Origin: Dysgonomonas sp. HGC4
GTDB taxonomy: Bacteria > Bacteroidota > Bacteroidia > Bacteroidales > Dysgonomonadaceae
Reading direction: 5' to 3'
Length of the DNA stretch: 38,143 nucleotides
Assembly (NCBI RefSeq): GCF_001261715.1
Contig: NZ_CVRU01000029.1
Span: 1 to 38,143 of the forward strand
The translations under genes and the position numbers were made by a program. Positions within the stretch are counted from its first letter, which is position 1; the number at the start of each line of letters is the position of its first letter. Below the pieces are notes generated by a model, which did not search any database, was not told the DNA's origin, and saw only the letters and a list, made by a program, of their open reading frames with translations. Positions 24,716-34,276 of the stretch are shown here, piece by piece.

Positions 24716-26373
24716 TTCTTTCCTAACATCACTTTAGCATTCTCTATCGCAGCATCCGTTATATGTGACCCGCTCAACATCTGTGCCAATTCTTTAATAC
24801 GCTCATCCTCTGTTAGCTTTCGCAAGTTGGTAGTAGTACTATCCCCTTCGTGCGATTTATATACAAAATAATGAGCTTTTCCTTTTGCAGCAATCTGCGG
24901 TAAATGTGTAATAGCCAAAACTTGCATCTGACCACCAAACTCCTGCATAATATGCCCCATTTTATCAGCCACCTCACCAGAAACACCTGTATCTACTTCA
25001 TCAAAAACAATTGTAGGAAGAGCTGTTGCCCCTGCAATCATCGATTTCAAACAAAGCATTACTCGCGAAATTTCACCTCCCGAAGCAACTTCTGCTACCG
25101 GTTGTAAGGGTACGTTTTTATTTGCTGAGAACATAAACTGCAAATCATCTATACCCGAAGCATCCGGATAGTTTCGTGCAGTTATCTCACACTCAAATCG
25201 AACATTAGGTATTCCTAAATAGGCTACCTTTTCGATGAGTTGTTTCTCTATATTTTTAGTTGCTGACTTACGTTTCTTACTTAGCTTTTCAGCTAGGACT
25301 AACATTTTCTCTTGTTTCTGAATCAACTCCTTTTGAAGCTCTTCTATCTGCTGATCATACGAATCGATACTCGTAAGCTTCTGTGCTAAATCGTTATATA
25401 TAGCAATCAATTCAGCAACCGACGATACTCTATGCTTCTGTTGTAAAGTATAAATCTGATCTAAACGCTCTTCGAGAAACGATGCACGCTCGGGACTAAA
25501 TTCCACATCACCTGCATAACGCTCACTTTCAGTGCTCAAATCTTTCAGATCAATATATGCTGTCTCCAAACGTTGTACAATAGATTCGGCATGCACATAA
25601 ATCCCTGATAAGCTTCGGGCAGCGGTTAATCCCTCTTTTAGAGAAGAAACAACCCCTTTATCATCATCCGAAAGCAAAGTATATACTTTATACAAAGCTA
25701 ATTTTATGTCTTCGGCATGATTCAGTGTCTCCTGCTCTTGTTCCAGTTCTTCAAGTTCACCCTCTATTAGATTAGCTTCTGCCAGAGCCTCAAATTGAAA
25801 ACGAAGATAATCTTCATCCTCTTTGCTTCTTGCTGCTAAATCTTTTAGATTAGATAGTGCTGTATCAGCATTCTTATAAAATTTAAATGCTTCACGATAC
25901 TCTTTCAATAAACTACCCGTACCCGCAAGCAAATCTACAACCTGCATTTGGAAGCGACTATCCCCTAGCATCAAATTTTGGTGCTGAGAATGTATATCTA
26001 TCAATTGACTACCTAAATCTTTTAAGTCATTCAACGATACGGGTGTATCATTGATAAATGCTCTTGATTTACCTGTCGATAATATTTCCCTACGCAATAT
26101 ATAGGTATTGGGGTCATAGTCAATACCAGCTTCTTCACAAAAACTCTTAAGGTCGTATGCCGAGACATCAAAAGTACCCTCTATTATACATTTAGTTTCA
26201 CCTTGCTTAATCGTTTTAAGATCAGCCCGCTGTCCTAAAATAAGCCCTAAAGCTCCTAGTATAATTGATTTACCGGCACCAGTCTCACCTGTGATGACAG
26301 AAAATCCTGATTCGAAGTCTATTTCGAGACTGTCGATCAAAGCATAATTTTTTATATATAATGACTTAAGCAT
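24712..26373 (-). CDS. recN: DNA repair protein RecN
   Basis: A 553-residue SMC-like ATPase for double-strand break repair, normal length. N-terminal LYIKNYALIDSLEIDFE is followed by Walker A GETGAGKS (29-36) and ALGLILGQRADL. There are two coiled-coil arms (about 150-360), rich in Glu, Lys and Leu. In the C-terminal lobe are the ABC signature VASGGEISRVMLCLKS, Walker B PTIVFDEVDTGVSG and ITHLPQIAAKGKAHY. It heads a minus-strand run recN-SUKH-rlmB-ridA-yccF. No LexA box was recognised; a small GGGT-TAT-ACCC inverted repeat lies in its leader around 26393-26403. Confidence 0.96.
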   Translation of the reverse strand: MLKSLYIKNYALIDSLEIDFESGFSVITGETGAGKSIILGALGLILGQRADLKTIKQGETKCIIEGTFDVSAYDLKSFCEEAGIDYDPNTYILRREILSTGKSRAFINDTPVSLNDLKDLGSQLIDIHSQHQNLMLGDSRFQMQVVDLLAGTGSLLKEYREAFKFYKNADTALSNLKDLAARSKEDEDYLRFQFEALAEANLIEGELEELEQEQETLNHAEDIKLALYKVYTLLSDDDKGVVSSLKEGLTAARSLSGIYVHAESIVQRLETAYIDLKDLSTESERYAGDVEFSPERASFLEERLDQIYTLQQKHRVSSVAELIAIYNDLAQKLTSIDSYDQQIEELQKELIQKQEKMLVLAEKLSKKRKSATKNIEKQLIEKVAYLGIPNVRFECEITARNYPDASGIDDLQFMFSANKNVPLQPVAEVASGGEISRVMLCLKSMIAGATALPTIVFDEVDTGVSGEVADKMGHIMQEFGGQMQVLAITHLPQIAAKGKAHYFVYKSHEGDSTTTNLRKLTEDERIKELAQMLSGSHITDAAIENAKVMLGKK

Positions 26374-26641
26374 ATATCTTGACTAAAAAATAAGGGTTAT
26401 ACCCATTAAGACCTTAGGCCCATCCAATATTTTTTGTAAGCATAATATCTACAACCTCTTATGAATCTAAGCTATAGCATTAATATTTACACTTACTTAC
26501 AAAAAACAAAGGTAATGAAATTTCATCATCTAGAAACACCTTTGTATCTTCGCATTTTAGATAATAATGCATTAAATATTAATTACAACATCTTAATAGT
26601 TGTAGCTATACTTAGTTCTTACACTCATCAAAGAAACAAAA

Positions 26642-26654
26642 AGGTCTTAGACCT
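26642..26654. repeat. AGGTC-N3-GACCT palindrome, copy 2 (UBA-like gene leader)
   Basis: AGGTCTTAGACCT, extended to AAGGTC-TTA-GACCTT at 26641-26655. It ends 8 bases before the ATG of the UBA-like gene, so as RNA it would form a small hairpin over the ribosome-binding region. Confidence 0.6.
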
Positions 26655-26662
26655 TAAAGCAT

Positions 26663-27280
26663 ATGGATTACAAAATAAAAGTAAAAGCGCTTAGAGAAAT
26701 AATGCCTATACCAATGGCAGAAGCAATAAAGCTCCTAAAAGAAAACAATGGTGATATTAAAGTCTGTGCCGATATATTTAAATCGAAGTCGATCGAACAC
26801 ATATGTAAAGAAACAGGTTGTAGTAAAGAGATGGCAGTACAATTCTATGAAAAAGAGAAATTTGACTTGAACAGAACTATCTCATTTATCAAAGAAGAAT
26901 TATTTGATCAGAACTATAAGCCTATAAATAATATAACGTTGGATAATCTCAACAAGACACGATTGTGGATTGCCATAGTACAGGAAAAGGACTTTGCAAC
27001 ATCGCTCGATTATAATGAACTATCATCGGTTATACAAACATTAGCGGCAATACCGTCTTTACAGGGTATGGCTTTGACTCTAAAGCAGGCCAAGAAAATT
27101 AAAGATTCCATCTTCAAAGGATATAGCGATGATCTTAGTATCGATGAGTTTGTACGTCGTAATGTTCAATTAGATGATAATCCCGATTTTCAGAAAGCAT
27201 ACCAAAGAATAAGTTTAAGCACAACTATTGTTATCGATGAGATTAACCGACACCGCCGAAATTTACAAACTAGCCTTTAA
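26663..27280 (+). CDS. Hypothetical protein with two UBA/EF-Ts-N-like domains
   Basis: A 205-residue soluble protein with no signal or membrane segment. Residues about 5-42 (VKALREIMPIPMAEAIKLLK, ENNGDI) closely resemble the TS-N/UBA domain of elongation factor EF-Ts (VKxLRExTGxxMxxxKxALxExxGDI). Residues about 43-80 (IEHICKETGCSKEMAVQFYE, then DLNRTISFIKEEL) look like a second UBA-type three-helix bundle. The remaining about 125 residues are helical and charged; I recognise no family there. EF-Ts core domains are absent, so it is not EF-Ts. A role in binding a ribosomal or translation partner is only a guess. It is a lone plus-strand gene, divergent from recN, facing the acyltransferase. The upstream gap 26374-26662 has no exact TAnnTTTG box. 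Confidence 0.75.
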   Translation: MDYKIKVKALREIMPIPMAEAIKLLKENNGDIKVCADIFKSKSIEHICKETGCSKEMAVQFYEKEKFDLNRTISFIKEELFDQNYKPINNITLDNLNKTRLWIAIVQEKDFATSLDYNELSSVIQTLAAIPSLQGMALTLKQAKKIKDSIFKGYSDDLSIDEFVRRNVQLDDNPDFQKAYQRISLSTTIVIDEINRHRRNLQTSL

Positions 27281-27308
27281 TAAACACGATAAGTTTATTA
27301 AAGGCTAG
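27270..27308. terminator. 16-bp perfect inverted repeat, bidirectional terminator
   Basis: The arms CTAGCCTTTAATAAAC and GTTTATTAAAGGCTAG match perfectly around a 7-base loop. The left arm includes the UBA-like gene's TAA stop. It lies between two convergent genes, and on the minus strand TTTGTAAATTT follows. Confidence 0.75.
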
Positions 27309-27341
27309 CCCGTTTAGAATATATAGTAATAACTTCCTAAA

Positions 27342-28469
27342 TTATAGAAATTTCTTTCGAAGCCATTCTCTAACTGGCAGATCATAAAACTTCATTGTTA
27401 TATATGCCACTATAATAGAAGTAACAGCCGCCAACAGTCCATAAGGCCATGCTTCTTCCAATGTATAGCCATTATTGGCAACCCAAGCCATATATACATA
27501 TACAATAGGATAGTGTGTTATATAAACCGGATAAGATATATCTCCTAGAAATTTACAGAATTTTGAAGCCTTTTTACCTTTTACTTTACCTCCTGCTCCC
27601 AGCCAAATGATAAAAGGAAACAATATCATTATACAGAAACACTCATACAAGCCATTCATCCATAAGCTATCAGCATCTCCCACACGAGGCATAGCTAATA
27701 GTACAACCAATAATAAACCTGCTGATAAAAAAGCATTTTTAGTATAACGCAACTTACTTATCCTGGCTAGTAATAAACCCGCTAAAAAAGGAAAAGCCAA
27801 ACGTGTAAAACCAATTCTTAATTGGGTAAGATCATCAATAGTCCAACCACCAATAATATCGCCGTTAGGATTAGTTACAGCATACTGAAGTGTGAATCCC
27901 GCAGCTATTACAACAAGAATACCTAATGTTATTTTTGAAACACGACGCAAAACAAGTGCATAAGCAATATTAGCTATATACTCAAAAAATAGAGACCATG
28001 CAGGACCATTTAAAGGATGCATCTCATTCCATCCCCTTATATCTAACCCTTTACCTACAGGTATTAAGGTAAACCCGATTACCATAACTAATAGCATCTT
28101 CCAAACAGGAACTTCATTTATTCCGCTCCAACCTAAATCAGGAGAATACTGAAAGTAGAATAATAGCCCCCCGATTAAAGAACCCACAATAATCATTGGT
28201 TGCAGACGAACAATACGGCGTTTAAAAAAGTCTTTAAGTGTCATTTTACCCCAACGGTCATCATAAGCATATGCAAGTACAAAACCTGAAAGCAAGAAGA
28301 AAAAATCGACTGCTAAATAACCATGATTAATAATTTGCTTCGAATGATCACCACCTGAGTGAGTCTCAAAAACATGAAAAAAGACAACTAATACAGCGGC
28401 AATACCCCGCAAACCATCGAGAATTTCGTAATGTGGTTTTGAACTTTTAAGATCTGCTTTTCCTTCCAT
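27342..28469 (-). CDS. Acyltransferase-3 family membrane protein (OafA/YrhL type)
   Basis: A 375-residue inner-membrane acyltransferase of PF01757. The N-terminal HYEILDGLRGIAAVLVVFFH carries the conserved RG and the catalytic-type His. Next come NHGYLAVDFFFLLSGFVLAY and RRIVRLQPM, the usual signatures, and then about ten transmembrane segments ending YDLPVREWLRK. Relatives acetylate O-antigen, peptidoglycan, polysaccharides or macrolides. It has no SGNH partner domain and is not part of the MBOAT operon. It is divergent from the AraC-type regulator (207 bp between starts), so control by that regulator is possible. The acceptor is unknown. Confidence 0.92.
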   Translation of the reverse strand: MEGKADLKSSKPHYEILDGLRGIAAVLVVFFHVFETHSGGDHSKQIINHGYLAVDFFFLLSGFVLAYAYDDRWGKMTLKDFFKRRIVRLQPMIIVGSLIGGLLFYFQYSPDLGWSGINEVPVWKMLLVMVIGFTLIPVGKGLDIRGWNEMHPLNGPAWSLFFEYIANIAYALVLRRVSKITLGILVVIAAGFTLQYAVTNPNGDIIGGWTIDDLTQLRIGFTRLAFPFLAGLLLARISKLRYTKNAFLSAGLLLVVLLAMPRVGDADSLWMNGLYECFCIMILFPFIIWLGAGGKVKGKKASKFCKFLGDISYPVYITHYPIVYVYMAWVANNGYTLEEAWPYGLLAAVTSIIVAYITMKFYDLPVREWLRKKFL

Positions 28470-28528
28470 TATTTTATATTATATTAAATCTATCAAACTT
28501 TATTGGCTAACTAAGCTGGATAATGATA

Positions 28529-28536
28529 CAAATTTA
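28529..28536 (-). promoter_or_regulatory. Promoter of the acyltransferase gene, -7 box TAAATTTG
   Basis: TAAATTTG on the minus strand is an exact TAnnTTTG match, 60 bases before the start codon; the -33 element is unclear. Confidence 0.4.
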
Positions 28537-28615
28537 TAGTTTTTAATAGTATCGACCCTTATTTTCCCCTCAAGCATCAGGAAACACAAAAATAAAATAA
28601 ATAGAATGATTTCAA

Positions 28616-28650
28616 TTGTCTTATATTTAATTATAGTTGTCTTATATTTG
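28616..28650 (+). promoter_or_regulatory. 21-bp-periodic direct repeat over the araC-type promoter
   Basis: TTGTCTTATATTT occurs exactly twice, at 28616-28628 and 28637-28649. The period is 21 bp, two helical turns, as for tandem AraC-family half-sites. The second copy contains TATATTTG (28643-28650), a perfect TAnnTTTG -7 box, so a protein bound here would act on the regulator's own promoter. Confidence 0.6.
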
Positions 28651-28676
28651 AATGATAAAGAAAAATATGATATAAA

Positions 28677-29531
28677 ATGTTCGAAAAATCAAAATATACT
28701 TACGTTCCCGAATTACAGAAGCATTCTTTCTTCTTTGACCATGTAAAAATATACTGGAATGAACAAATAACATTTCATAAACAAAAAACATGGGAACTCT
28801 CCTATGTTATTACAGGAAGTGGGACTAGAATTATTGGCGATACAATAGAGCCTTTTTCGAGAAATGAAATTATACTAATTCCACCTGATATACCCCACTG
28901 CTGGTCGTTTAATGAATTTGATGCAGATGAAACTGGAAGAATAGAGAACATAACACTTACTTTTTCCGACCTGTTTCTCGAAAAATGTATAGCTGCTTTT
29001 CCTGAAATGGATAAGTATATAAAAAGAATGCAACATAATACAGAAGCAATTTCTTTTAAAGGGAATACATTAATACAATTGCAGAATCTCATGCTTTCTA
29101 TGATAAAGCAAACAGAAATTGAAAGGATATCTTCGCTAATTAAACTTTTAGTCCTGATTTCCTCACCTAAGGATAGTAATGCCGTAGGAAAACCTATAAT
29201 TGAGGATAAAAAAACGATTAGGATGCAAAAAATTCAATTATATATTATGAATAACTATCAGAACAATATAAACTTAGACGAAATGGCTAAACTTATAGAG
29301 TTAGATAAATCATCATTTTGTATCTTCTTCAAGAAGATGACAGGCAAAACCTTCTTCTCCTATTTAACAGAATATAGAATTGAATCTTCATGCCAGATGC
29401 TTATCCAGACAAATTTATCAATTGCTGAAATCTGCTTTATATCTGGATTTAAAGATATTCCGTATTACAATCGTGTATTCAAGAGGATAAAGAATATAAC
29501 TCCAACTGAATATAGAAAAACAGCATCTTAA
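28677..29531 (+). CDS. AraC-family transcriptional regulator
   Basis: A 284-residue regulator. The N-terminal half is a cupin-like sensor domain (SYVITGSGTRIIGD, NEIILIPPDIPHCW with the typical PxxPHCW). The C-terminal about 95 residues hold two helix-turn-helix units: INLDEMAKLIELDKSSFCIF with FFKKMTGKTFFSYLTEYRIE, and LSIAEICFISGFKDIPYYNR with FKRIKNITPTEYRKTAS. The ligand is unknown, though such cupin AraC proteins often sense sugars. It diverges from the acyltransferase and ends at a shared terminator with the efflux operon. Direct repeats over its promoter suggest autoregulation. Confidence 0.94.
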   Translation: MFEKSKYTYVPELQKHSFFFDHVKIYWNEQITFHKQKTWELSYVITGSGTRIIGDTIEPFSRNEIILIPPDIPHCWSFNEFDADETGRIENITLTFSDLFLEKCIAAFPEMDKYIKRMQHNTEAISFKGNTLIQLQNLMLSMIKQTEIERISSLIKLLVLISSPKDSNAVGKPIIEDKKTIRMQKIQLYIMNNYQNNINLDEMAKLIELDKSSFCIFFKKMTGKTFFSYLTEYRIESSCQMLIQTNLSIAEICFISGFKDIPYYNRVFKRIKNITPTEYRKTAS

Positions 29532-29559
29532 CAATGTCCCCATCCTCCTAGTTTAAAAG

Positions 29560-29597
29560 AAAAAAGCATATACTCAAATTGAGCATATGCTTTTTTT
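29560..29597. terminator. Bidirectional terminator between araC-type gene and efflux operon
   Basis: An A-run and stem GCATATACTC pair with GAGCATATGC and a T-run (one A/C mismatch on plus, a wobble on minus; 5-base loop). It serves the plus-strand regulator and the minus-strand outer-membrane factor, whose stop is at 29618. Confidence 0.85.
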
Positions 29598-29617
29598 ATC
29601 AAATATTGAAAGGGTAA

Positions 29618-31012
29618 TTATTTAACACCACCTCCTAGTGCTCTGTACAAGTCAACTGTAGCTTGTAACTGCTCTAGTTTATCACTAACTTGTCCTAATT
29701 GAGCTTGTAATAAGTTTTGTTCTGCGATCAATACCTCAGTATAATCAGACTCGCCTGCTTTTAAAAGCTCTTGAGTAAAATAAACTGCTGTACCCAAAGA
29801 CTCTACTTGCTTAGCTCGTGGAGCATTCTTAGTTAAAGATGCCTCATAAGTATACATAATGTCTGAGACTTCTTTTCCTGCAGTCAAAACAGCTTTTTGG
29901 AATGAAAGTAAGCTCTCTTCTTGTTGAGCTTTACGAATTCTCAATTGACCGATCAATTGCTTTTGAGCAAAGATAGGTTGAGTAAGACTCGCCAAGATAT
30001 TTGCTATAATATTCTCTGGTTTGAAGTTTTCTACAAAACCAATCAAAGAACCACTATTTAAAGTCAACGATGGGTAAAAACTAGCCTGAGCTGCATTAGT
30101 CAATTCAAATGCACTTCTAAAAGCAAGTTCTGCTTGTTGCACATCCGGACGTTTTGCTAACATCTGAACTGGTACACCAAAAGATAATTCTTCGGGTACA
30201 TCCTGATTCTCGATTGAAGCACGCATCACCGAACCCGGTTTACGAGCCAACAATAAACAAAGACTATTTTCTAATGTTCTAATTTGAATTTCCAAACTAG
30301 GGATACTTACTGCAGTACCATACATTAAACCTTTACTTTGTTCTACAGCAGCACCATTCAACATACCCGCATCTTTCAATGCCTGCATTGTTTCGCTACT
30401 TTGTCTCAATAATTCAACAGTTTCTTTAGTAACTCTCAATTGCTCATCCAATGCCATCAAAGAATAGTATGATGTAGCAATATTAGATATAAGAGATGTT
30501 TGTATTAAATCGCGATATGCATGAGTTGATAGCATTTGAGCAAACGAAGCACGAGCTTGTCTATTCAACTTACCCCAAAGGTCAGCTTCCCATGTTACAG
30601 CTATACCTAAACCATATTGAGTAGAGCTATATCCCAAAACATCTTTAACACCAGCATCATTAATACTAGTTCTTGATTGATTAAATTGACCAACCAATGC
30701 TACATTAGGAAAGTAAGCAGCACGTGCCATACTCAAACTAGCCTCAGCTTGTTGAATACGAGTCATTGCTATTTGCATATCAAAATTTTGCTCTAAGCCT
30801 TCCTCAATCAAAGCCTGAAGAATAGGATCTTTGAAGTACTCTCTCCACGAAAGGTCCGCAATAGATGTAGTATCAGTCGGATTTTCATCTCTGAATAACT
30901 CCTCTGAATCAACCTCTGGAGTTTTATATTTATTGACAACCTGACAGGAACTGAATCCTATTGAGGCGGTTAGCCCCAATAGAATAATTCCTTTGATATA
31001 TTTCTTGTTCAT
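29618..31012 (-). CDS. RND efflux outer-membrane factor lipoprotein (TolC/OprM family)
   Basis: A 464-residue outer-membrane channel subunit of the NodT/OprM lipoprotein type. Lipobox GFSSC has Cys23, followed by two outer-membrane efflux protein repeats (PF02321). The typical segments are WREYFKDPILQALIEEGLEQ, IAMTRIQQAEASLSMARAAY with FPNV, VTWEADLWGKLNRQ, LLARKPG and LAKRPDVQQAE, then YFTQELLKAGESDYTEVLIA. It forms the trimeric exit duct of the tripartite pump with the two upstream gene products. It starts 12 bp after the RND pump gene and is the last gene of the operon. Confidence 0.95.
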   Translation of the reverse strand: MNKKYIKGIILLGLTASIGFSSCQVVNKYKTPEVDSEELFRDENPTDTTSIADLSWREYFKDPILQALIEEGLEQNFDMQIAMTRIQQAEASLSMARAAYFPNVALVGQFNQSRTSINDAGVKDVLGYSSTQYGLGIAVTWEADLWGKLNRQARASFAQMLSTHAYRDLIQTSLISNIATSYYSLMALDEQLRVTKETVELLRQSSETMQALKDAGMLNGAAVEQSKGLMYGTAVSIPSLEIQIRTLENSLCLLLARKPGSVMRASIENQDVPEELSFGVPVQMLAKRPDVQQAELAFRSAFELTNAAQASFYPSLTLNSGSLIGFVENFKPENIIANILASLTQPIFAQKQLIGQLRIRKAQQEESLLSFQKAVLTAGKEVSDIMYTYEASLTKNAPRAKQVESLGTAVYFTQELLKAGESDYTEVLIAEQNLLQAQLGQVSDKLEQLQATVDLYRALGGGVK

Positions 31013-31024
31013 ATTTATTTCTAT

Positions 31025-34000
31025 TTACTTGCTTGCTATTGTCTTATCCTCAGAATTCAATACTCCAGATTTACTAAATTTTTCCTGTATATTCTGGAAA
31101 ATGATATATAGAGACGGAATCACCAATACTCCAATCATAGTACCAATAAACATACCTCCAATGGCACTAATACCAATAGATCTGTTACCAATAGCACCTG
31201 CACCTGATGCAAACATCAAAGGCATAAGACCAAAGATAAAGGCGAAAGATGTCATCAAGATAGGACGCAAACGTGCTACTGCACCATTGATAGCTGCATC
31301 AACAATACTCATTCCTTGTTGACGACGCTGTATAGCATATTCTACAATCAAAATTGCATTCTTAGCCAATAGACCAATCAACATGACTAAGGATATCTGG
31401 ACGTAAATGTTATTTACAATACCACTACCTCCTATCATGGCTACAAAGATAAAGATGAATACACCTGCAAGACCAACTGGTAATGATATAATTACCGCCA
31501 ATGGAAGGATATAACTTTCATATAGAGCAGCTAACAGAAGATAAACGAAGATCAAACAAAGACCAAAGATCATTACCGTTTGGCTTCCACTACCAACCTC
31601 TTCACGAGTCATGCCTGAATACTCATATCCAAAACCTTGAGGAAGTGCTGTTTTACTAACCTCGTCAACCAATTGAATAACGTCTCCCGAACTATATCCT
31701 TTGTAAAAGTTAGGAATGATAGTTACATCCATTGATGAGAACATATTGAAACGAGTCAAAGCCTGTGGCCCTGTAACATCTGTAATATTCAAGAACTCTG
31801 TTATAGGTGCCATTTCTCCACTTGAAGTACGGATAAATATCTTACCTAAATCTTCAATGCTAGATCTGTATTCGGGCGAAGCTTGTACCACTACCCTAAA
31901 TTGTTTACCATATAAGTTAAAGTTCGACACATACATACTACCGATATAAGCCTGCATGGTTGTCATTACATCAGAAAGACCTAAACCTGCATCTTTTATC
32001 TTTGCCATATTCGCCTCAATCTGTTTTTGAGGGAAATTTGGGTTAAAGGTTGTCATCGCCATCATTACTTTATCGCTAGCTTTCACCTCATCCAAAAACT
32101 TGTTGGTTATATCATAGAATTTATGAATATCTCCACCTGTTTTATCCTGAAGTTTCATTTCAACCCCTGTACTCAAACCAAAGCCTTGTAGTGTTGGCAT
32201 ACCGAAGAACATAAATGTTGCATCTTGTATATGAGCTGTATTTTGCGTCAAAATACTAGCTACTTCGTTTGTATTTATTTTACGATCTCCCCATGGCACC
32301 ATTTTTACAATCATTGATGCATAAGAGCTACCCAATCCACTCATAAAACTTACACCCGAAATACTGGTTACAATATCTACACCCTCTATATCTTTTGCTA
32401 TTTTAGTTACTTCTGTAACCAAAGAGTCTGTTCTTTCAAGAGACGCTCCCGGAGGTAAAGTAATCATACCCATAACACCTCCACCATCTTCTTGAGGAAC
32501 GAATCCTGTAGGAATCATACTCATCAAATAGAATAGAATACCTGAACTTACAGCAATAATAGCTACTGTAATCCAACGGTGACCTTTTCGTCCTAAGAAG
32601 TGAAGACTTGTTTTATATTTTTGAGTTGCAGCATTAAACGCAATATTAAAGCTGTAATAAAAACGCTTGATTAAGCTTTTTTTCTCAACATGCCCTTCTT
32701 CGTGAGGCTTCAAGAACAGAGCACATAAAGCGGGACTCAATGTTAATGCATTAACAGCTGAAATAACAATCGCAATTGCAAGAGTTAATCCAAATTGTTT
32801 ATAGAATATACCGCTTGTTCCTCCAATAAAACTTACAGGAATAAATACCGCAGCCATTACTAATGTAATAGAAACAATTGCAGGAGCAATTTCTTTCATC
32901 GCAGCCATTGTTGCCACCTTAGGATCTTTAACTCCTGAGTCTAACTGAGCATGCACCGCCTCGACGACGACTATCGCATCATCGACGACAATACCGATCG
33001 CCAGAACCAAAGCAAATAAAGTCAACAAGTTGATTGAGAATCCGAACATCTGCAAAAAGAAGAATGTACCTATAATTGCAACTGGAACCGCGATAGCAGG
33101 AATCAGTGTAGAACGGAAATCCTGAAGGAACACGAATACCACAATAAACACAAGAATGAAAGCCTCAATCAGAGTGTGAATTACTTTTTCGATAGATGCC
33201 GATAAAAATTCATTAGCATTCATCAAATAACTCACTTTCATACCTGGAGGAAATGAAACTGAAGCCTCGTCTAAAGTCTGCTGAATATTATTAATTACTT
33301 CCTGAGCATTCGACCCTGCAGTCTGGCTAATAGAAATAACAACTGATTCTGCACCATTTGTTAAAGAATGTACTGTATAATTCAACGATCCTAATTCAAC
33401 ATCAGCAACGTCTCTAACTCTTAAAACCTGTCCATTTTGAGAACGAACAATTATATCTCCAAATTGCTCAGCAGATTTTAATCGTCCAGTATACTTTAAT
33501 GTATATTGAAATGACTGATTACTGTTTTGTCCCAACTCACCTGGAGCAGCCTCAATATTCTGATCTGTTAACGCAGCAATAACTTCCGTTGGCGAAATTT
33601 GATAAGTAGTCATCAAATCAGGCTTAAGCCAGATACGCATCGAGTAGTCTTTCGCTCCATATACCATAGCATCTCCTACCCCATATACACGTTTGATCTG
33701 AGGTAAGATATTGATATTTGCATAGTTCTGTATAAACTGCCCGTCATAGTCTGGATTATCACTAGATAAAGCTAAGAACAAAATAGTACTACTTTGTTGC
33801 TTTCTTACAGTAACCCCTACTTTAACAACTTCTGCGGGCAACAATGGAGTTGCACGGGCAACCATGTTTTGAACGTTTACCGCCGCAATATCAGGATTGA
33901 TACCTTGTTTGAAGTATACAGTAATAGTTGCTTGACCATTATTTGAAGCAGAAGATGTCATATATGTCATACCTTCTACACCATTCACTTGCTCTTCAAT

Positions 34001-34192
34001 AGGAACTACAACGCTATTCATCACCACGTCAGCGTTGGCTCCATCGTACATCGTACTAATTTGGACGGTAGGAGGGGCAATATCTGGATATTGCTCCACT
34101 GGCAGAGTCACCAGTCCTATAATACCCAATACCACTATAATAACCGAGATTACAGTAGATAATACAGGTCTCTCTATAAAAGTTTTTAACAT
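31025..34192 (-). CDS. RND multidrug efflux pump, HAE1 (AcrB/MexB) family
   Basis: A 1055-residue inner-membrane proton-driven pump, normal length. The N-terminus FIERPVLSTVISVIIVVLG is typical. The proton-relay pair Asp404-Asp405 is in AIGIVVDDAIVVVE (TM4), and the GxxGxP-like loop is TLPPGASLERTDSL. The second half has AIVISLPVG-type and GLLAKNAILIVEYA helices and the final LRPILMTSFAFIFGLMPLMF. It has twelve transmembrane segments in two halves and two large periplasmic loops. It is 115 bp after the membrane-fusion protein gene and 12 bp before the outer-membrane factor. It likely exports drugs or other amphiphiles; the substrate is not predictable. Confidence 0.97.
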   Translation of the reverse strand: MLKTFIERPVLSTVISVIIVVLGIIGLVTLPVEQYPDIAPPTVQISTMYDGANADVVMNSVVVPIEEQVNGVEGMTYMTSSASNNGQATITVYFKQGINPDIAAVNVQNMVARATPLLPAEVVKVGVTVRKQQSSTILFLALSSDNPDYDGQFIQNYANINILPQIKRVYGVGDAMVYGAKDYSMRIWLKPDLMTTYQISPTEVIAALTDQNIEAAPGELGQNSNQSFQYTLKYTGRLKSAEQFGDIIVRSQNGQVLRVRDVADVELGSLNYTVHSLTNGAESVVISISQTAGSNAQEVINNIQQTLDEASVSFPPGMKVSYLMNANEFLSASIEKVIHTLIEAFILVFIVVFVFLQDFRSTLIPAIAVPVAIIGTFFFLQMFGFSINLLTLFALVLAIGIVVDDAIVVVEAVHAQLDSGVKDPKVATMAAMKEIAPAIVSITLVMAAVFIPVSFIGGTSGIFYKQFGLTLAIAIVISAVNALTLSPALCALFLKPHEEGHVEKKSLIKRFYYSFNIAFNAATQKYKTSLHFLGRKGHRWITVAIIAVSSGILFYLMSMIPTGFVPQEDGGGVMGMITLPPGASLERTDSLVTEVTKIAKDIEGVDIVTSISGVSFMSGLGSSYASMIVKMVPWGDRKINTNEVASILTQNTAHIQDATFMFFGMPTLQGFGLSTGVEMKLQDKTGGDIHKFYDITNKFLDEVKASDKVMMAMTTFNPNFPQKQIEANMAKIKDAGLGLSDVMTTMQAYIGSMYVSNFNLYGKQFRVVVQASPEYRSSIEDLGKIFIRTSSGEMAPITEFLNITDVTGPQALTRFNMFSSMDVTIIPNFYKGYSSGDVIQLVDEVSKTALPQGFGYEYSGMTREEVGSGSQTVMIFGLCLIFVYLLLAALYESYILPLAVIISLPVGLAGVFIFIFVAMIGGSGIVNNIYVQISLVMLIGLLAKNAILIVEYAIQRRQQGMSIVDAAINGAVARLRPILMTSFAFIFGLMPLMFASGAGAIGNRSIGISAIGGMFIGTMIGVLVIPSLYIIFQNIQEKFSKSGVLNSEDKTIASK

Positions 34193-34276
34193 TGTATTTT
34201 ATAGTTTATATTTTTATGTATCGTATTTCGCTATTGCCGTCCACTCTTATTTAACTGCAAGAAATGAGGCAATAAC

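Noticed and set aside
26461-26694. 77-residue plus-strand open frame upstream of the UBA-like gene
   Set aside because: It overlaps the better-supported ATG at 26663 in another frame, has no recognisable domain, and runs through the AGGTC palindrome and AT-rich leader.
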